From: Neocallimastix lanati (nom. inval.)
Lineage: Eukaryota > Neocallimastigomycota > Neocallimastigomycetes > Neocallimastigales > Neocallimastigaceae
DNA: 47,500 bases
Assembly: GCA_016946835.1 (NCBI GenBank)
Contig: JACVTC010000141.1
Location: 155,001-202,500 of the forward strand
Reading direction: 5' to 3'
Below are positions 1 to 24,100 of the stretch, piece by piece. The translations under genes and the position numbers were made by a program. Numbering within the stretch: the first letter of the stretch is position 1; the number at the start of each line of letters is the position of its first letter. Below the pieces are notes generated by a model. That model was not told the DNA's origin. It did not search any database and worked only from the letters and a program-made list of their open reading frames with translations.

Positions 1-555
1 GTTAAATTTATACTAATTAATTTAATAACATTTTATTATAAAACATTAGATATTTAATTATATGACATCTTCTCAAGTTGTAAAAATTATCAATTGATAT
101 AGGCTTAAGCAATATAAATTATTTGTAGATAAATATGAATATGAAAACTATATGTTTAAGAATTAATATTAATATATAAATATCAATAATATTATATGCA
201 AAATTAATTAAAATACTTTTAATTTTTTTTTCTTTTTTTTTTTTTTTTAAATTTTATTATAATTGTTAAAGATTCAACACATAAAATAGAAAATTAATAT
301 ATTATATTTTTTTTTATACATACATTTATTTTGTATATTTACTAATAAATAAACTTTATAAAAATAAACAAAATATATTAATTTCAAAAAAATAAAAAAA
401 TAAAAAAAGTAAAAAAAAAATTTATACATAATTTTATATATTAAAGTTGTAATATAGTTAGAGATTTGGAATTATTTTAAAATTAAAATTTAAAAATTAA
501 AATTTAATTAAATTTTCAAATTTCAAATTTCAAATTTCAAAAAAAAAAAAACTAT

Positions 556-591
<36 letters not shown>

Positions 592-959
592 ATTTTATTT
601 ATGAATTATACAAATAACAACAATAATATAATAAATAAAATATAAAAAAAAAATTAAATTTCATAAATTCAATGATTATTTATTATATATTTAGTATAAC
701 TGTGCATAAATATTTATTTTTTATATTTTATTAAATATAAAGAATACTAAAAAAGAATTATATATATATATATATATATATTTTACCACATAAATGTTAT
801 ATTTTACTATCTATTAATTAATTTTTTTTTTTTTTTTTTTTCAAATAATTATTATAATTATATAATATAATTAAATTAAATAAATAACAAAGAAAAATAA
901 AATAAAATAAGATAAAACAATACTAAGATATAAGAAAACAAATTAAATTTATAATTAAA
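1..959. other. AT-rich upstream region without a gene
   Basis: Almost pure A+T with poly-T and poly-A runs, for example T runs near 560-590 and 822-841, and a TA run near 760-780. I see no open frame with coding character and no RNA gene. The last few hundred bases presumably hold the promoter of the gene starting at 960, but no recognisable motif can be named. Confidence 0.6.
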
Positions 960-12855
<11,896 letters not shown>

Positions 12856-12918
12856 TTTTTTTTTTTTAGACTAGGAAAAGAATACACTTTCATTGCTTTA
12901 TTCATTAATTATTAAAAT

Positions 12919-12950
<32 letters not shown>

Positions 12951-12960
12951 TACAATTAAT
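12856..12960 (-). mobile_element. Non-LTR retrotransposon 3'-end fragment, copy A
   Basis: A poly-T (12856-12867) followed by AGACTAGGAAAAGAATACAC and then an A-run. The same order, with nearly the same words, recurs at 16092-16180. A shared 3' end with a poly(A) tail on the minus strand is the usual signature of 5'-truncated LINE copies. The family was not identified. Confidence 0.5.
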
Positions 12961-13538
12961 GTAATATAATGAAGAAAATTTGAAACATAAGACAGAGAAA
13001 GTCATCAAAAGGTTTTAAATTTTTTCTATTGGAATTTATTGAATTTTTGGGATATAAAGAGTTTAAGCAAGTCTTTAAATACTTTTAAGGATAAAACTAA
13101 TTAGTTTGTGTTGATTAGGAACATCAACTTTAATAATAAAAAATAGAAACCATATAATGGTGAATATTTTTTTTTTTTTTTTTACTAACAGAAAAAAGAA
13201 GGTCAAATAGAGATTTAGTGTTTAAATATATTACATTATAGAGTTGTTTTTCTGACCAATCTTTGAGATCATGAATGAATATCATATAATAATTTTTTCA
13301 ATATTGTTAAAGTAGTGTAAGCCACCAAAAATTCGATAATATTTGGATGAATTCATATTGATTGTTTTAAATTAGTGATAGTTGATTAATTAAGTATCTA
13401 AATTCACTGAATATAAATGATAAAAGTTGATAACAAGCTATTGTTTCAATATATTAAAATCACTTTATAAATCACCTTATATTACTATATTTTTATTTTT
13501 AAATTATTTTAAATTTTTTTTTTTTTTAAAAAAAAAAA

Positions 13539-13691
13539 ATCGGTAAAAGAAAAGGTAATGAAAAATCAATTAAAGAAAGTTTTAGTTCATCGATTCCAAC
13601 GGATATTAAAGACAATGAATCTATTTCTTTTAATGACTGTGAAAATCTTGAATTTTCTGATGATTCTGATAATCAAAATGGAAAACAATAA
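13539..13691 (+). pseudogene. Orphan exon-like segment (about 50 codons, Ser/Asp/Asn-rich)
   Basis: Open from 13539 to the TAA at 13689-13691, reading IGKRKGNEKSIKESFSSSIP then TDIKDNESIS...DDSDNQNGKQ. Composition resembles real coding sequence of this genome, with mixed codons and balanced charges, unlike the intergenic AT noise around it. It has no start codon; a poly-A stretch lies just upstream. It may be the last exon of a gene whose other exons are lost, or a displaced fragment. Function unknown. Confidence 0.4.
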
Positions 13692-14380
13692 AAGAATTAT
13701 CATTAATAAAATTAAATATTACTATTATTATTAATAATGTAATTAAGTAAATTAATTTCAAAAGATAACAAAAATAGAATAGTTTAAAAATAATGATAAT
13801 AATATTAATAATATTAATAATATTAATAATAATATTAATAATATTAATAATGATAATATATTTAGAAAATGAAAAAAGAGAAGAAAAAATAATAAATAAC
13901 TAATTCTTTTGAAGTCATTAAACTCACTACTAATGAAATGTATATTTATAATAAATAACCAAGTACGTGTCCCTAAAAAAGCATGTTCTAAACATTAGGG
14001 AATTTGTACCAAAACACCCATTGAGTTATACTTAGATTTTCACTATCACCTCTTGTATCATAGAATTTAAGATGGTCTTCATATTAATAATATTTAATTT
14101 AAAAAAAAAAATTATATTATGAGTTTAACCTTATAACTCTTTCAATTTATTGATTTATTGATGATTAAATCAAAAAAGACAAAAATAAAAATAAAAATTA
14201 TTGAAGATATAAAAATATTTTCAATAAATTAAATTATAAATTTTAATGATAAAGTTTTGTAAAGTATATATATATATATATATATATTTAAAATAATCAT
14301 AACATTTAGTGTTTTAAAATTTTTAAAATTATAAGATACTTCTTACAACAAAGACAATTACATATATTAAGACATTCTAA
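13692..14380. other. No gene recognised
   Basis: AT-rich with an ATT/AAT-type patch near 13795-13860. A short region around 13960-14070 is less AT-biased and may be old retroelement sequence, but I can read no protein from it. Confidence 0.5.
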
Positions 14381-14399
14381 TATGAAAATAAAATGCATG

Positions 14400-14760
14400 A
14401 AATTTATTATATTAATATTAAAAAACTATTTCATGAGTTTCGGGGATGATATGGCTTCTAACTTTTCCTATTCATTGATGATAATTCGCATGTAGATAAA
14501 AAATTATCATTCAAATATTAATCACAATAGGTATAACATTAATAAGGAATTCCGTAAGTCCACAAAATATGAAATCGGGATATAAGGCTCTCTTGAAGGT
14601 GATTGAAAGATATTATTAATAAAATACCTTCTTTTACTTGAATCGATCTTTAAGATTTCATATATGGCATTTCTGCCAAGAAGGAGACACAGTACGTAAA
14701 AATTAATATTATCATCAAAATCTTCCCTTTTTGTCACCAGGAATGTTCAATGATTTCTCA
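14400..14760 (-). mobile_element. Probable retroelement coding remnant
   Basis: On the minus strand 14737-14522 is open for 71 codons (NFYVLCLLLGRNAIYEILKI, then a basic stretch). Base composition is clearly higher in G+C than the flanks and matches that of the adjacent retroelement pieces, which lie on the same strand. No catalytic motif can be seen, so the assignment rests on composition and neighbourhood. Confidence 0.35.
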
Positions 14761-15154
14761 TGAACAATTTAAGAAAAATTAATAAAAATTTCATCAATAA
14801 ATTGAATGAATTGTTGCCTAAATTCTTCAAATTTAAGGTATATAATTATCCAGTGTGTAAAATCAGGTATAATTTCATTTTATTTTATTTTATTTTATTT
14901 TTTTAGAGCGCAAATTATTGCAAATTTTAAACTCTATTTTTAATACATTAATTGATTACATATTTTTTTTATATAAGAAATTGCTCAATTAATAAAAAAT
15001 ATATATAAATATTATTTGTCGATTTGAACATAATAATATTTAAAATAGTAACTTGAAATTAAAAAGTAGTATTCAAAAAATAAAGTGAATAAATAAATTC
15101 AGAAAAAGGTTCATGTGCAATGAACCTTACCTCCATATCACTTATTCCCAATTA

Positions 15155-15420
15155 GGGTTTGAATTGACTATCTGAAAGAAATTATGGTTTTATCCTTTAA
15201 AGGCCATTGGCCCTTCTAGCCTGTCTTACAGCATTTTCAGCCTTAACACATCTGGTTAATTTGTCCTTATACTGTCGAAACAGCAATCCTTGTCGAGTAC
15301 TAGCCCTAGGCATAATTTTTGTAAAAAGAGACCGCAGCTCGCACCAAGAATGGCATTTCAGAATAATCATCAGAAATAATTTGGTTCTTAAACAAAATAT
15401 CCCATTCCTTTTTATAATTT
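15155..15420 (-). mobile_element. Dispersed coding repeat, copy 1 (retroelement remnant)
   Basis: About 250 bp with a second copy at 29185-29440 in the same orientation, roughly 75-80% identical by eye. On the minus strand both can be read as a basic, Arg/Lys-rich peptide: LLFRQYKDKLTRCVKAENAV and RQARRANGL here, FLFLKYKRKLTRNVNAENVV in copy 2. A third, more distant relative at 15905-16010 reads INTKETLRQASRAS. Agreement of the three peptides in one frame shows the minus strand was the coding one. It is now interrupted by stops and a frame change. Confidence 0.6.
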
Positions 15421-15651
15421 AAACCGATAATGTTTGCATCTCTTCCACCACGAAGGAAGTTATATAATCGGTATCACGTCACATATATATTTATACACTC
15501 ATTATTCAGAAAATTACTTAAGTTAACATGATTTTCACCAATTGAACTTGAATAGATTTCTAGTATTTATAAATTTGAATTTTTTTTTTTTTTTTATGAC
15601 AGCAAAAATTGTTTCATCTTTATTAATTAAATAGTTAATAAAATACATGTA

Positions 15652-15689
<38 letters not shown>

Positions 15690-15713
15690 TAAAAGAATTA
15701 ACAAAAAAAAAAA

Positions 15714-15744
<31 letters not shown>

Positions 15745-15900
15745 AAAATAAAAATAAAATAAAATAATGGTATAATGTATCCTAGTTTCATTTAATTAAT
15801 ATCAGTAAGACATCACAAGAGCATTATTATACTGTAGTACAATAATTATTTTTGACTTCACAATGTTAATCATAATTTTAAGATACGAAATTATGATCTT
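15421..15900. other. AT-rich spacer within retroelement cluster
   Basis: Contains a poly-T near 15580, poly-A at about 15652-15687 and an AAAAT-type microsatellite near 15735-15765. No open frame of note. Confidence 0.6.
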
Positions 15901-16091
15901 ATGATCTTCATTGGTTGCGCTAGCCCTGCTGGCCTGTCTTAATGTTTCTTTAGTATTGATGCTCTTAAAATTAATAGGATTCTATTTGAGCCTATTAAAC
16001 AAAGAGCATTGCTAACCAATAGCAATAGGTATAATCAATTGAAGAAGTGCCGCAGTAACCACCAATAATAGAGTATCAGAATGAGCACCTT
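15900..16091 (-). mobile_element. Retroelement remnant related to the 15.2 kb repeat
   Basis: Minus-strand peptide LFNRLK (stop) NPINFKSINTKETLRQAS aligns with LFRQYKDKL...AENAVRQAR of the 15155-15420 copy. A further open stretch just 5' of it on the minus strand reads GAHSDTLLLVVTAALLQLII. Stops interrupt both. Confidence 0.5.
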
Positions 16092-16702
16092 ATTTTTTTT
16101 TTTTTTTTAGACTAGGAAGAGAATACACTTCCATAAATTTATTAATTTTATTATAAAAAAAAAAAAATACATGTAAGTGAAAAGTACATTATAAATTTAA
16201 AATAAAAAATAAAAGTTAAAAAAAATAAAAAATAAAAAATAAAAAAGTTGTACTATGCGGGAATTTTCTCTTCCTAACAAATATAAAAAATAATAAAACC
16301 TAGAAGTAACATCTCTAAAAAAGATAGTGTGGTGTGCACTAAACTCTCCCCGGATTCATCATTTATTGAACTACTAAGGCGAGACTCACCTTTCGTAGAA
16401 ATAGATGATGATCCTGTATTATCATTATGTCTTATCAGTACGATGTCGACGCTCTTGGTTAAGTTTGGTATTTTGGAATATCTATCAAATAATAGCTCAA
16501 AACGAACTACTTTTGATAGGTATTGTATTGCGCTAGTTAATAAGAAATAGAGTCATAGGAAGAAAGATGAATTAACACTCTATATTTCATCGATGATCTC
16601 TATGTTTTGTTCGCTATAAAGATTAAAGAATTCCATCTAAAAGATGCAAGAGCATCGCATTTAAAAATCCAATGCTCAAAAGATTCATCTCAAATTTGGA
16701 TT

Positions 16703-16705
<3 letters not shown>
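16092..16705 (-). mobile_element. LINE C-terminal remnant with zinc-binding RT-tail-like motif
   Basis: Begins, on the plus strand, with poly-T and AGACTAGGAAGAGAATACAC, the same end as at 12856. At its far end, on the minus strand (about 16692-16622), it reads DESFEHWIFKCDALASFRWN. The order E-S-F-E-H-x3-x-C-x-A-L-x3-R is typical of the zinc-binding tail that follows reverse transcriptase in many non-LTR retrotransposons. The CxxC half is not visible; a stop stands before the motif. The plus-strand open frame 16329-16550 is more likely an antisense shadow. Confidence 0.5.
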
Positions 16706-16739
<34 letters not shown>

Positions 16740-16796
16740 GGAATAAGTTTTATCTAAATATATATATTTTTTTTTTTTCTTAATAATATTTATTAC

Positions 16797-16838
<42 letters not shown>

Positions 16839-16941
16839 GAATTTTACATTAATATTAAAAATCTACATATTAAGTGTTTCGAGGAATAAATTTGTCTACA
16901 GCACCTCTTTAATTCATCCAATCCAAAAAATCCAAAAAATC

Positions 16942-16997
<56 letters not shown>

Positions 16998-17585
16998 AGA
17001 AAATTTTAAATGTTTCTGTTAAAAAAATTTTTTTTTTTTTTTTAAAAAAAATATATATATATTTTAAATTATTTATTTTAAACTTTCTTTTAAATTAAAT
17101 ATATATTATTTTATTAAAGAAGATATACTTTAATAATAATAATAAAAAAATAGTTTTTTTTTTTTTTAATATATAAAAAAAATTATATTAATAATAAGAA
17201 AAAAAAAAATAATACTATATTATAATGCATAAATGAATATAAAAAAAATTGTATAATTTTTTTTTAAAGATATATTTTAAAAATAAATATTATATATAAA
17301 ATTATACAAAATATATATCTTATATATATTTATACTATATTATTAATTTATGAACTAATAATAATAAAAGTTTTCAATTTTATCCTTTTTTATAATTGTA
17401 AAAAAAATTGGTTAAAATGTATATATGTTTGTATTGTTTCCACAAAAAAAATAAAAAAAAATTTTTAATTTAAATTATTGACTTTTTTTTTAAGTAAATA
17501 TAAAAAAAAAAGAAAGAAAAAGATAATATTTTATATATTTTATATATTTATGACCTAATTTATATATACTATAAAATTAAATCAT
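16706..17585. other. AT-rich intergenic region with homopolymers
   Basis: Poly-T at about 16707-16735, poly-A at about 16797-16825 and 16943-16994. No gene recognised. The part next to 17586 is the 3' flank of the HMG-box gene. Confidence 0.7.
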
Positions 17586-18898
17586 TTAATCACTATCAGA
17601 ACTAGAGTCTGAGCTAGAATCTGAGGAATCTTCCTTTTTAGTAACTTTTCCTCCTTTCTTTTTTATTTGCCTGTTTACAACCTTCTTTGGATTACTTTTT
17701 ACCTTTTTTTTTTTGTCATCTTCAGATTTCAATTTCTTGGATGATCCTTCATTACCATTACTCTTTCTCTTCTTTGAATTAATCTTAGCAGCAGCTTTTG
17801 ACTTTCTCTTTCTCTTATCTTCATCAGAAGAACCTTCAGACTCGACTTCATCTTCTTCAGAAGAAGATGTGCTGTAATCATATTCTTCTTCCTTATTTTC
17901 TTCAGCACCCTTGTTGGCTAAATATTCTTTCATTTTTTCGTCATAGATTGCCTTTTGCTTTTCAGCTTCAATCTTGTATTTCTAATTTTATTTAATTTAA
18001 ATTAAAAACGTTTTCATTAATAACCATTTTTTTATAATTTTATTTATTATTAATAATATCGAATACTTTTTTTTTTCTATTTTATATTTTTTAAACTCAT
18101 TTTCATTTATTCAAATATTATTTTTATCTATTTTATATATTATATTTTTAAACTGTCATTTTCATTTATTCATTCCATTATATTAAATACTAATAATTTA
18201 TTTTTATTCTTTTTTTTTTTTACTATAATAATAATATCATAAACCTTTAAAATAATAAAATAAAATAGTAGTATAAAATATTTTTTTCTGATTTTCTACT
18301 TACTTCCTTTTGGTCTTCTGGAAGTTCCTTCCAAAGCTTACCAAGTTCGGTAACAACTTGTTGTGGGTGAAGAGTAGAATCCTTCTTAGAAACAATTGGT
18401 CTCATTTTACCACAGAAAAGGAAATAAGGACTTGGTGGTTTCTTTGGCATATTTGGGTCACGCTTAGCCTTAGCACTTCTACCACCCTTACTGTTAAATT
18501 TTGACTTATTAACAGCAACAATATTCTTTATAGTTGGACGTACAGTTTCAAATACAGTTCTGAGTTCCTTTGGACTTAATTCATCTTCGCCTTTATCAAT
18601 TAAGTAATTAGTAATAACGTTAACACTTTTTATTAAAAAAGAAACATTATTAGCAAACTTTTTCTATATTTCAACAATAAAATATTGTAATAGCCACCAA
18701 TATATAAAAAAAAAAATATTAATATTTATTATTATTATTTTAAATATTCTTATTTACTATTATTTTTTATATTATTTTTATATTAATATTTATTTATTAT
18801 TTTTATTATAAAAAAAAATATTATTTATATGTATTTTTTACCAATTCACGTTCTTTAATTTCTTCTTCAGATAATTGGTTCTTTCCCTTATTAGACAT
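17586..18898 (-). CDS. HMG-box chromatin protein
   Basis: Three exons, 18898-18842, 18663-18304 and 17981-17586, all joined in phase 0 with GT-AG borders; 270 aa. The HMG box (about residues 90-165) starts DPNMPKKPPSPYFLF and continues LGKLWKELPEDQKE | KYKIEAEKQKAIYDEKMKEY, with the intron inside the box. It has the Pro, aromatic and Trp positions expected of the family, so it should bind and bend DNA non-specifically or act with chromatin remodelling factors. Residues 20-75 form a predicted helical domain (FETVRPTIKNIVAV) I cannot name. The C-terminal third alternates acidic/Ser clusters (STSSSEEDEVESEGSSDEDK) with basic NLS-like patches and ends SSDSSSDSSSDSD, rich in casein-kinase-type sites. 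Codon use is distinctive: many AAG, GGT, ACC, CTT and CAC codons against the AAA/AAT habit of neighbouring genes, suggesting strong expression. Confidence 0.92.
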
Positions 18899-20228
18899 TT
18901 TGGTATATTTTATTTAATAAATAATGAACAATAAAAAACTTTAAAATATATATTACAAAAAAGAATTTATGTCAAAAAAAAAAAATTTTTTTTAAATATT
19001 TTTTTTTCTTTAGCTTAAATATTATTAAATTTTTTTTATATTAATTGCTTCTTTTTTAAATATAAAAAAATTAGAGGATAAAAAATTTTATTGAGGAAAA
19101 TTGTCTTAATTTATATGTGAAATTTTTTTTATTTATGGTGAGGAAATAAAAAAAAATTATTTATTAATTGATTAATTGAATTTTACTTTAATATTAATAT
19201 AATTCTATTTTATCAAAAAAAAATAATAGGATAAAAAAATTTTTTTTTTTTTAGCAATAAAATTTAAAACTAAATTAGAGAAAAAAAAAATTCAAAAAGC
19301 TAAAATTATAATATTTATTGATATTTTAATATTTATTCTTAATGTATTTATATTATTAGCTATTTTTCAATTTATAATATCATATTAAATATGAAATATA
19401 GTTTTTTTTTCTATTGCATAAATTTATAAATTAGTCGTATAAAAAATAAAAAAACAAAAAATATTAATATAATTTATAAATAAATACAAAAATATTAAAT
19501 ATTATTATTATTATTATTATAATAATATAAATAGAGCAACCACCAACAAAATTTCATCTCATCCCTAAAAATTTTATTTAATAAATATATTAATCACATT
19601 AATTATTTATGCTTTGTTTACTAATATTAAAAAAAAAATTTTTTTTTTCTATTTTTTCACAGCTGACTATTATTGTTTTTTTAAATAAAAATTAATATGG
19701 CAATATATTAACAAATTAAACCATTTAATATAGGCTTTTATTTTTCAATATTTATTTTATTTAATAAATTTAATCCAACGACAACTGATATTATCAATCA
19801 TGATAATCATTTATATCAAAAAAAAAAAAAAAATTGAATACTTTTTAATACAAATACAGATAATAATAATAATAAAAAAAAAACTATAGCCATTAATATT
19901 CATTTCTTTTTAAAAAAGAAATGAATATTAATTTGTTATGTAATAAAATATTTCCAAAGACAATACATATATAATACTAATACTAATAGTATTAATACTT
20001 TTTTTTTTTTAATTTTTATAATTTTTTTTTAAAAAATTAACTAATAAATGAATAAATAAAATTGAATAATCATAAAGTAATAATAATTAAGTAAATTATG
20101 ATTTAATATAATAATTACATATATTCAGTGCCATTTCATAATATATATGGCCTATAAAATTCTTTAAGCATAGATTAAATTTTTTTTTAAAGCATAAAAA
20201 ATAATTTTTATTTTTTTCTTTTTTTTAG
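18899..20228. other. AT-rich intergenic region upstream of HMG-box gene
   Basis: The part near 18899 must contain the HMG gene promoter (transcription leftwards), but no element can be named. The remainder is AT-rich without coding signs, apart from the palindrome at 19892-19932. Confidence 0.6.
19892..19932. repeat. Perfect 41-nt palindrome
   Basis: Twenty-base arms (ATTAATATTCATTTCTTTTT and its exact complement) around one central base. This could form a hairpin or cruciform. No Rho-independent-terminator role is implied in a eukaryote. Its function is unknown. Confidence 0.9.
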
Positions 20229-20322
20229 ATTAGAATTAATAAAATTAAAAGAAATATTAGAAAAAAATTATTTGTTGAAACCATTAACTGAAAAATTAGA
20301 TAAGCACAAAATAAAACTATAA
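20229..20322 (+). pseudogene. Orphan exon-like segment
   Basis: Follows a poly-T/AG acceptor-like border and reads LELIKLKEILEKNYLLKPLT then EKLDKHKIKL and a stop, a short charged helix-like peptide with few Asn. Nothing upstream connects to it. It could be a leftover terminal exon or a piece of a retroelement. Confidence is low because AT-rich DNA easily produces Lys/Leu/Ile frames. Confidence 0.25.
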
Positions 20323-20599
20323 ATATTCTATATACCAATAATTAACATTTTTGACCATATTAATTTTCTATTATTATCCTCGAATTTAATATCAGAATAT
20401 TAATAAATTTAATAAAGAATAGAAAAATAAATAATTATATCAATTTTATTTAATAAAATAACTTTTCTATTTTTACTTTTTTTTTCCTTTTTTCTATCAA
20501 TCATAAATACATATATAGATTAATAAAAAATTTATACAACTTAATTATAATTCTTTTAATCATGGTTATTATTGTTCCTATTATTACTATAATTTTTTT

Positions 20600-21070
20600 T
20601 TATTTATTATTTATTATTTATTATTTATTATTTATTATTTATTATTTATTATTTATTATTTATTATTTATTATTATTTATTATTTATTATTTATTATTTA
20701 TTATTTATTATTTATTATTTATTATTTATTATTTATTATTTATTATTTATTATTTATTATTTATTATTTATTATTTATTATTTATTATTTATTATTTATT
20801 ATTTCATTACAATTATTTATTATTTCATTACAATTATTTATTATTTATTATTTATTATTTATTTATTATTTATTATTTATTTATTAATTATTTATTATTT
20901 ATTTATTATTTATTATTTATTATTTATTATTTATTATTTATTATTTATTATTTATTATTATTTATTATTTATTATTTATTATTTATTATTTATTATTTAT
21001 TATTTATTATTTATTATTTATTATTTATTATTTATTATTTATTTATTTATTATTTATTTATTTATTATTT
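20600..21070 (+). repeat. TTTATTA heptamer satellite
   Basis: About 470 bp of TTTATTA units with occasional TTA-only or TTTA slips and two TTTCATTACAATTA islands near 20803 and 20822. The open frame across it (Leu/Phe/Ile/Tyr period) is an artefact of the 7-mer, which contains no stop in that frame set. Confidence 0.95.
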
Positions 21071-21189
21071 AATTATTTTTTACTTTCCATTTAATATGCA
21101 TTATTCTTTATTTATTACCTTAATATTCACACAAAAACTACCACCTTTGTATTTAATATTTTTCAAATACTACATATTAATTTATGTTT

Positions 21190-24100
21190 TCTATTAATTT
21201 AAATTTCTTTTATTTATTTTTATTATGACATAACAATTTTAATATACAAAACTTAAATAGTAATTATATATAATATATATTACATTATATATAAAATTAT
21301 AATATAATTTATTAGTACTTTTAAAATTCAATATGAATTTATTATCATATCAATACACTGCTATATACTTTACTTTTAATATAAAAAATTTAAAAATTAT
21401 AGAAATAAAAACCAAAACAAAAATTAAAAAAAGAATGAAAAAATTGGTACGGTATATAAAATACCAATTTCAATATATTATTTTATACATTGATATATTA
21501 TATAATATATAGTACTAATAATACAAATTTAAATTAAAATTTATTTATTTTAATATTTTAAAATAATTAAAGAAATTATAAAATTATAAAAAAAAAAAAA
21601 AAGAATTATTGTTATATAGGTAAAAAATAATTAATAATAAATTATTCTATATTCAGTCTATTTTTGTTTTTCATACCACCCACTATAAATACATATGCAT
21701 ATAAATGACTTTTTTTTTTATGTGACGGTTCAAACTATTTTTTTTAAAAAAAAAAAATGGAAATGGGAATGGAAATGGGAATGGAAATGGAAATGGAAAT
21801 GGAAATGGAAATGGAAATGGAAATGGAAATGGAAATGAACATAATAAAAATTATTAATGAAAATAATAAAATAATATTACATTTGAGTTATAAGTTAAAT
21901 ATTTTTTATAAATAAAAATAATTATATCCATGTAAAAATGAAAATTTACCTAATAAAATTTTTATTACGATTTTTATTTAAAAAAAAATATTGAATTACC
22001 AAACCATTAAGCTAAATTAAATTAAATAATTAATTCATGTAAAAGATTGAATCTTTATTAAAATTTATTAGTTATTTATCCAGTCTTTCTATTAAAATTT
22101 ATTAGTTATTTAACCAGTCTTTCTATTTTTTTTTAAAATATATATATATATATAAAAGAAAATTTTCTAACTAGTAAAATATTAATCAACTATTATTATT
22201 GTATATTGTCATTATTATTATTATTATTATTATTATTTATTATTTATTATTTATTATTATTATTTATTATTTATTATTATTATTATTTATTATTATTATT
22301 TATTATTTATTATTATTATTTGTTATTGTTAGAAAAACAATCTATTAATTATTAGTATTATTATTGTTATTCGTTGTTATTTGTTGTCTTAAAAATTAAT
22401 GAATAATAAAATATGAAAAGAAAAAAATATTAAATTATTTCTATTAATATTTAATTATATTTGGTTATATTAAAATGAACCAGAAATTATAAAATTCTAA
22501 ACTATTATTGTCTATATTGTATATATATTAAAAATTTTTTACTTTTAGGTAAAAAATATAACTATATCTTATAATAATCATAATTGTTTTGTTTTGTTCT
22601 CTTTTTCAATAGTTAACTTTAAGGAAGATAAAATATAATATATAATATATAATATATATTGTCAAATATATGATATTAAATATATAATACATAAAAATTT
22701 TTTCTATTAAAATAGTATTTCTTAGTATTATATTTAAATTCCTATATTTTACAATTTGGCTTTGTTCAGAGTTTACTGAAGAGAATAAAAAAATTGTTAA
22801 TAAAAATATAATTTATATTTTAATAGGAATATAATCATAAACTTTAAGCATTAATTATAAATATCATTTATGAACTATTTCTTCAATGAATTAATATCAA
22901 AAATATAACGTCATTAATAATTAATTATTCTCATTCTCTTCTAAAGTTTTCCTACTTTATTCGATTATCTCCTCTTGAAAACTGCAAACCTTACTATAAT
23001 TTTCAAAATTAAAATAAAATATAAAAATTGAAATATTTTAATATGATCTATTGAATTATTAATATATATTAACAATATATATAGTATATATATTAATATT
23101 ATATTGTTATATTAGAATATTTACAAATCAATATATATTTTTATATCAATTTAAAAATAATATAATGAAATAAATATATTAATATGAAAAACATATATAA
23201 TTATATATGATTAATAAATATAAAATAATACTGTAAAATATATATTACATAAAATTAAAAATAATAAATTATTATGGAGAAGAGAAAAACAGTAGAATAT
23301 TAAAAAAAATTAAAATAATTTTGAAATATAAAATCAAGTAACAACAAATATATAGATATATATGTATATAATATAATATAATGCAAATTAAATAAATAAA
23401 TATAAAAAAAAAAAAAAAGAAATTTCTTAAAAAATTTTTGATATTTCTTTTAATAATTAAATAAACTATCCTTCCAATATTTTATCTTCCTATATGGCTT
23501 GTTAATTTACTATTACAAATTTAACAAAAAAAAAAAAAAAGATTACCAAAAAAAAAATCTTAAATAAGTATCTTTTTATAATTAGCAATAAAAATTATAA
23601 TAATAATAATAATAATAATATATTTTGTTATTTATATTATATTTTTTTCATTTGAAATTTATATATTTCTAAAAAACAATAATTATTTTAAGATTTATAA
23701 TTTTTTATATAATATATATTTATATTTATAATTATTTATAATTAAATTATAAAAAAGTTTATACTTGATTTTTTTTTTATTTTTTCTATTAAAAATTATA
23801 TGATAGGTACACTTTTAATAAATATTGTTTATACTTAAAAAAAATAGAAGAAATAAGTCAAAATAAAAAAATTTTTAAATCTTTAAATTTTTTATTTTTA
23901 TTTTTATTTTATTTTTATATTATTATTTATTATTTTATATCATATAAAATTACACTCATTTTTCTACTTTCATAATTATATTTATATATTTTTAAAACTT
24001 TTTAATGGATAGGAAATAACAAAAAAGTTTTTTTTTTAGAATTATTTTATTATTATATGAAATTATAGGTCATTAAATATTTCTAAAATAGATTTTGGCC

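Noticed and set aside
16329-16550. 73-codon plus-strand frame reading VCTKLSPDSSFIELLRRDSP
   Set aside because: It looks fairly protein-like, but the surrounding retroelement evidence is on the minus strand, and it has no homologous copy or exon partner in the window.
20562-21197. 211-codon open frame rich in Leu, Phe, Ile and Tyr
   Set aside because: It is a translation of the TTTATTA satellite; the peptide has the repeat's period and no other content.
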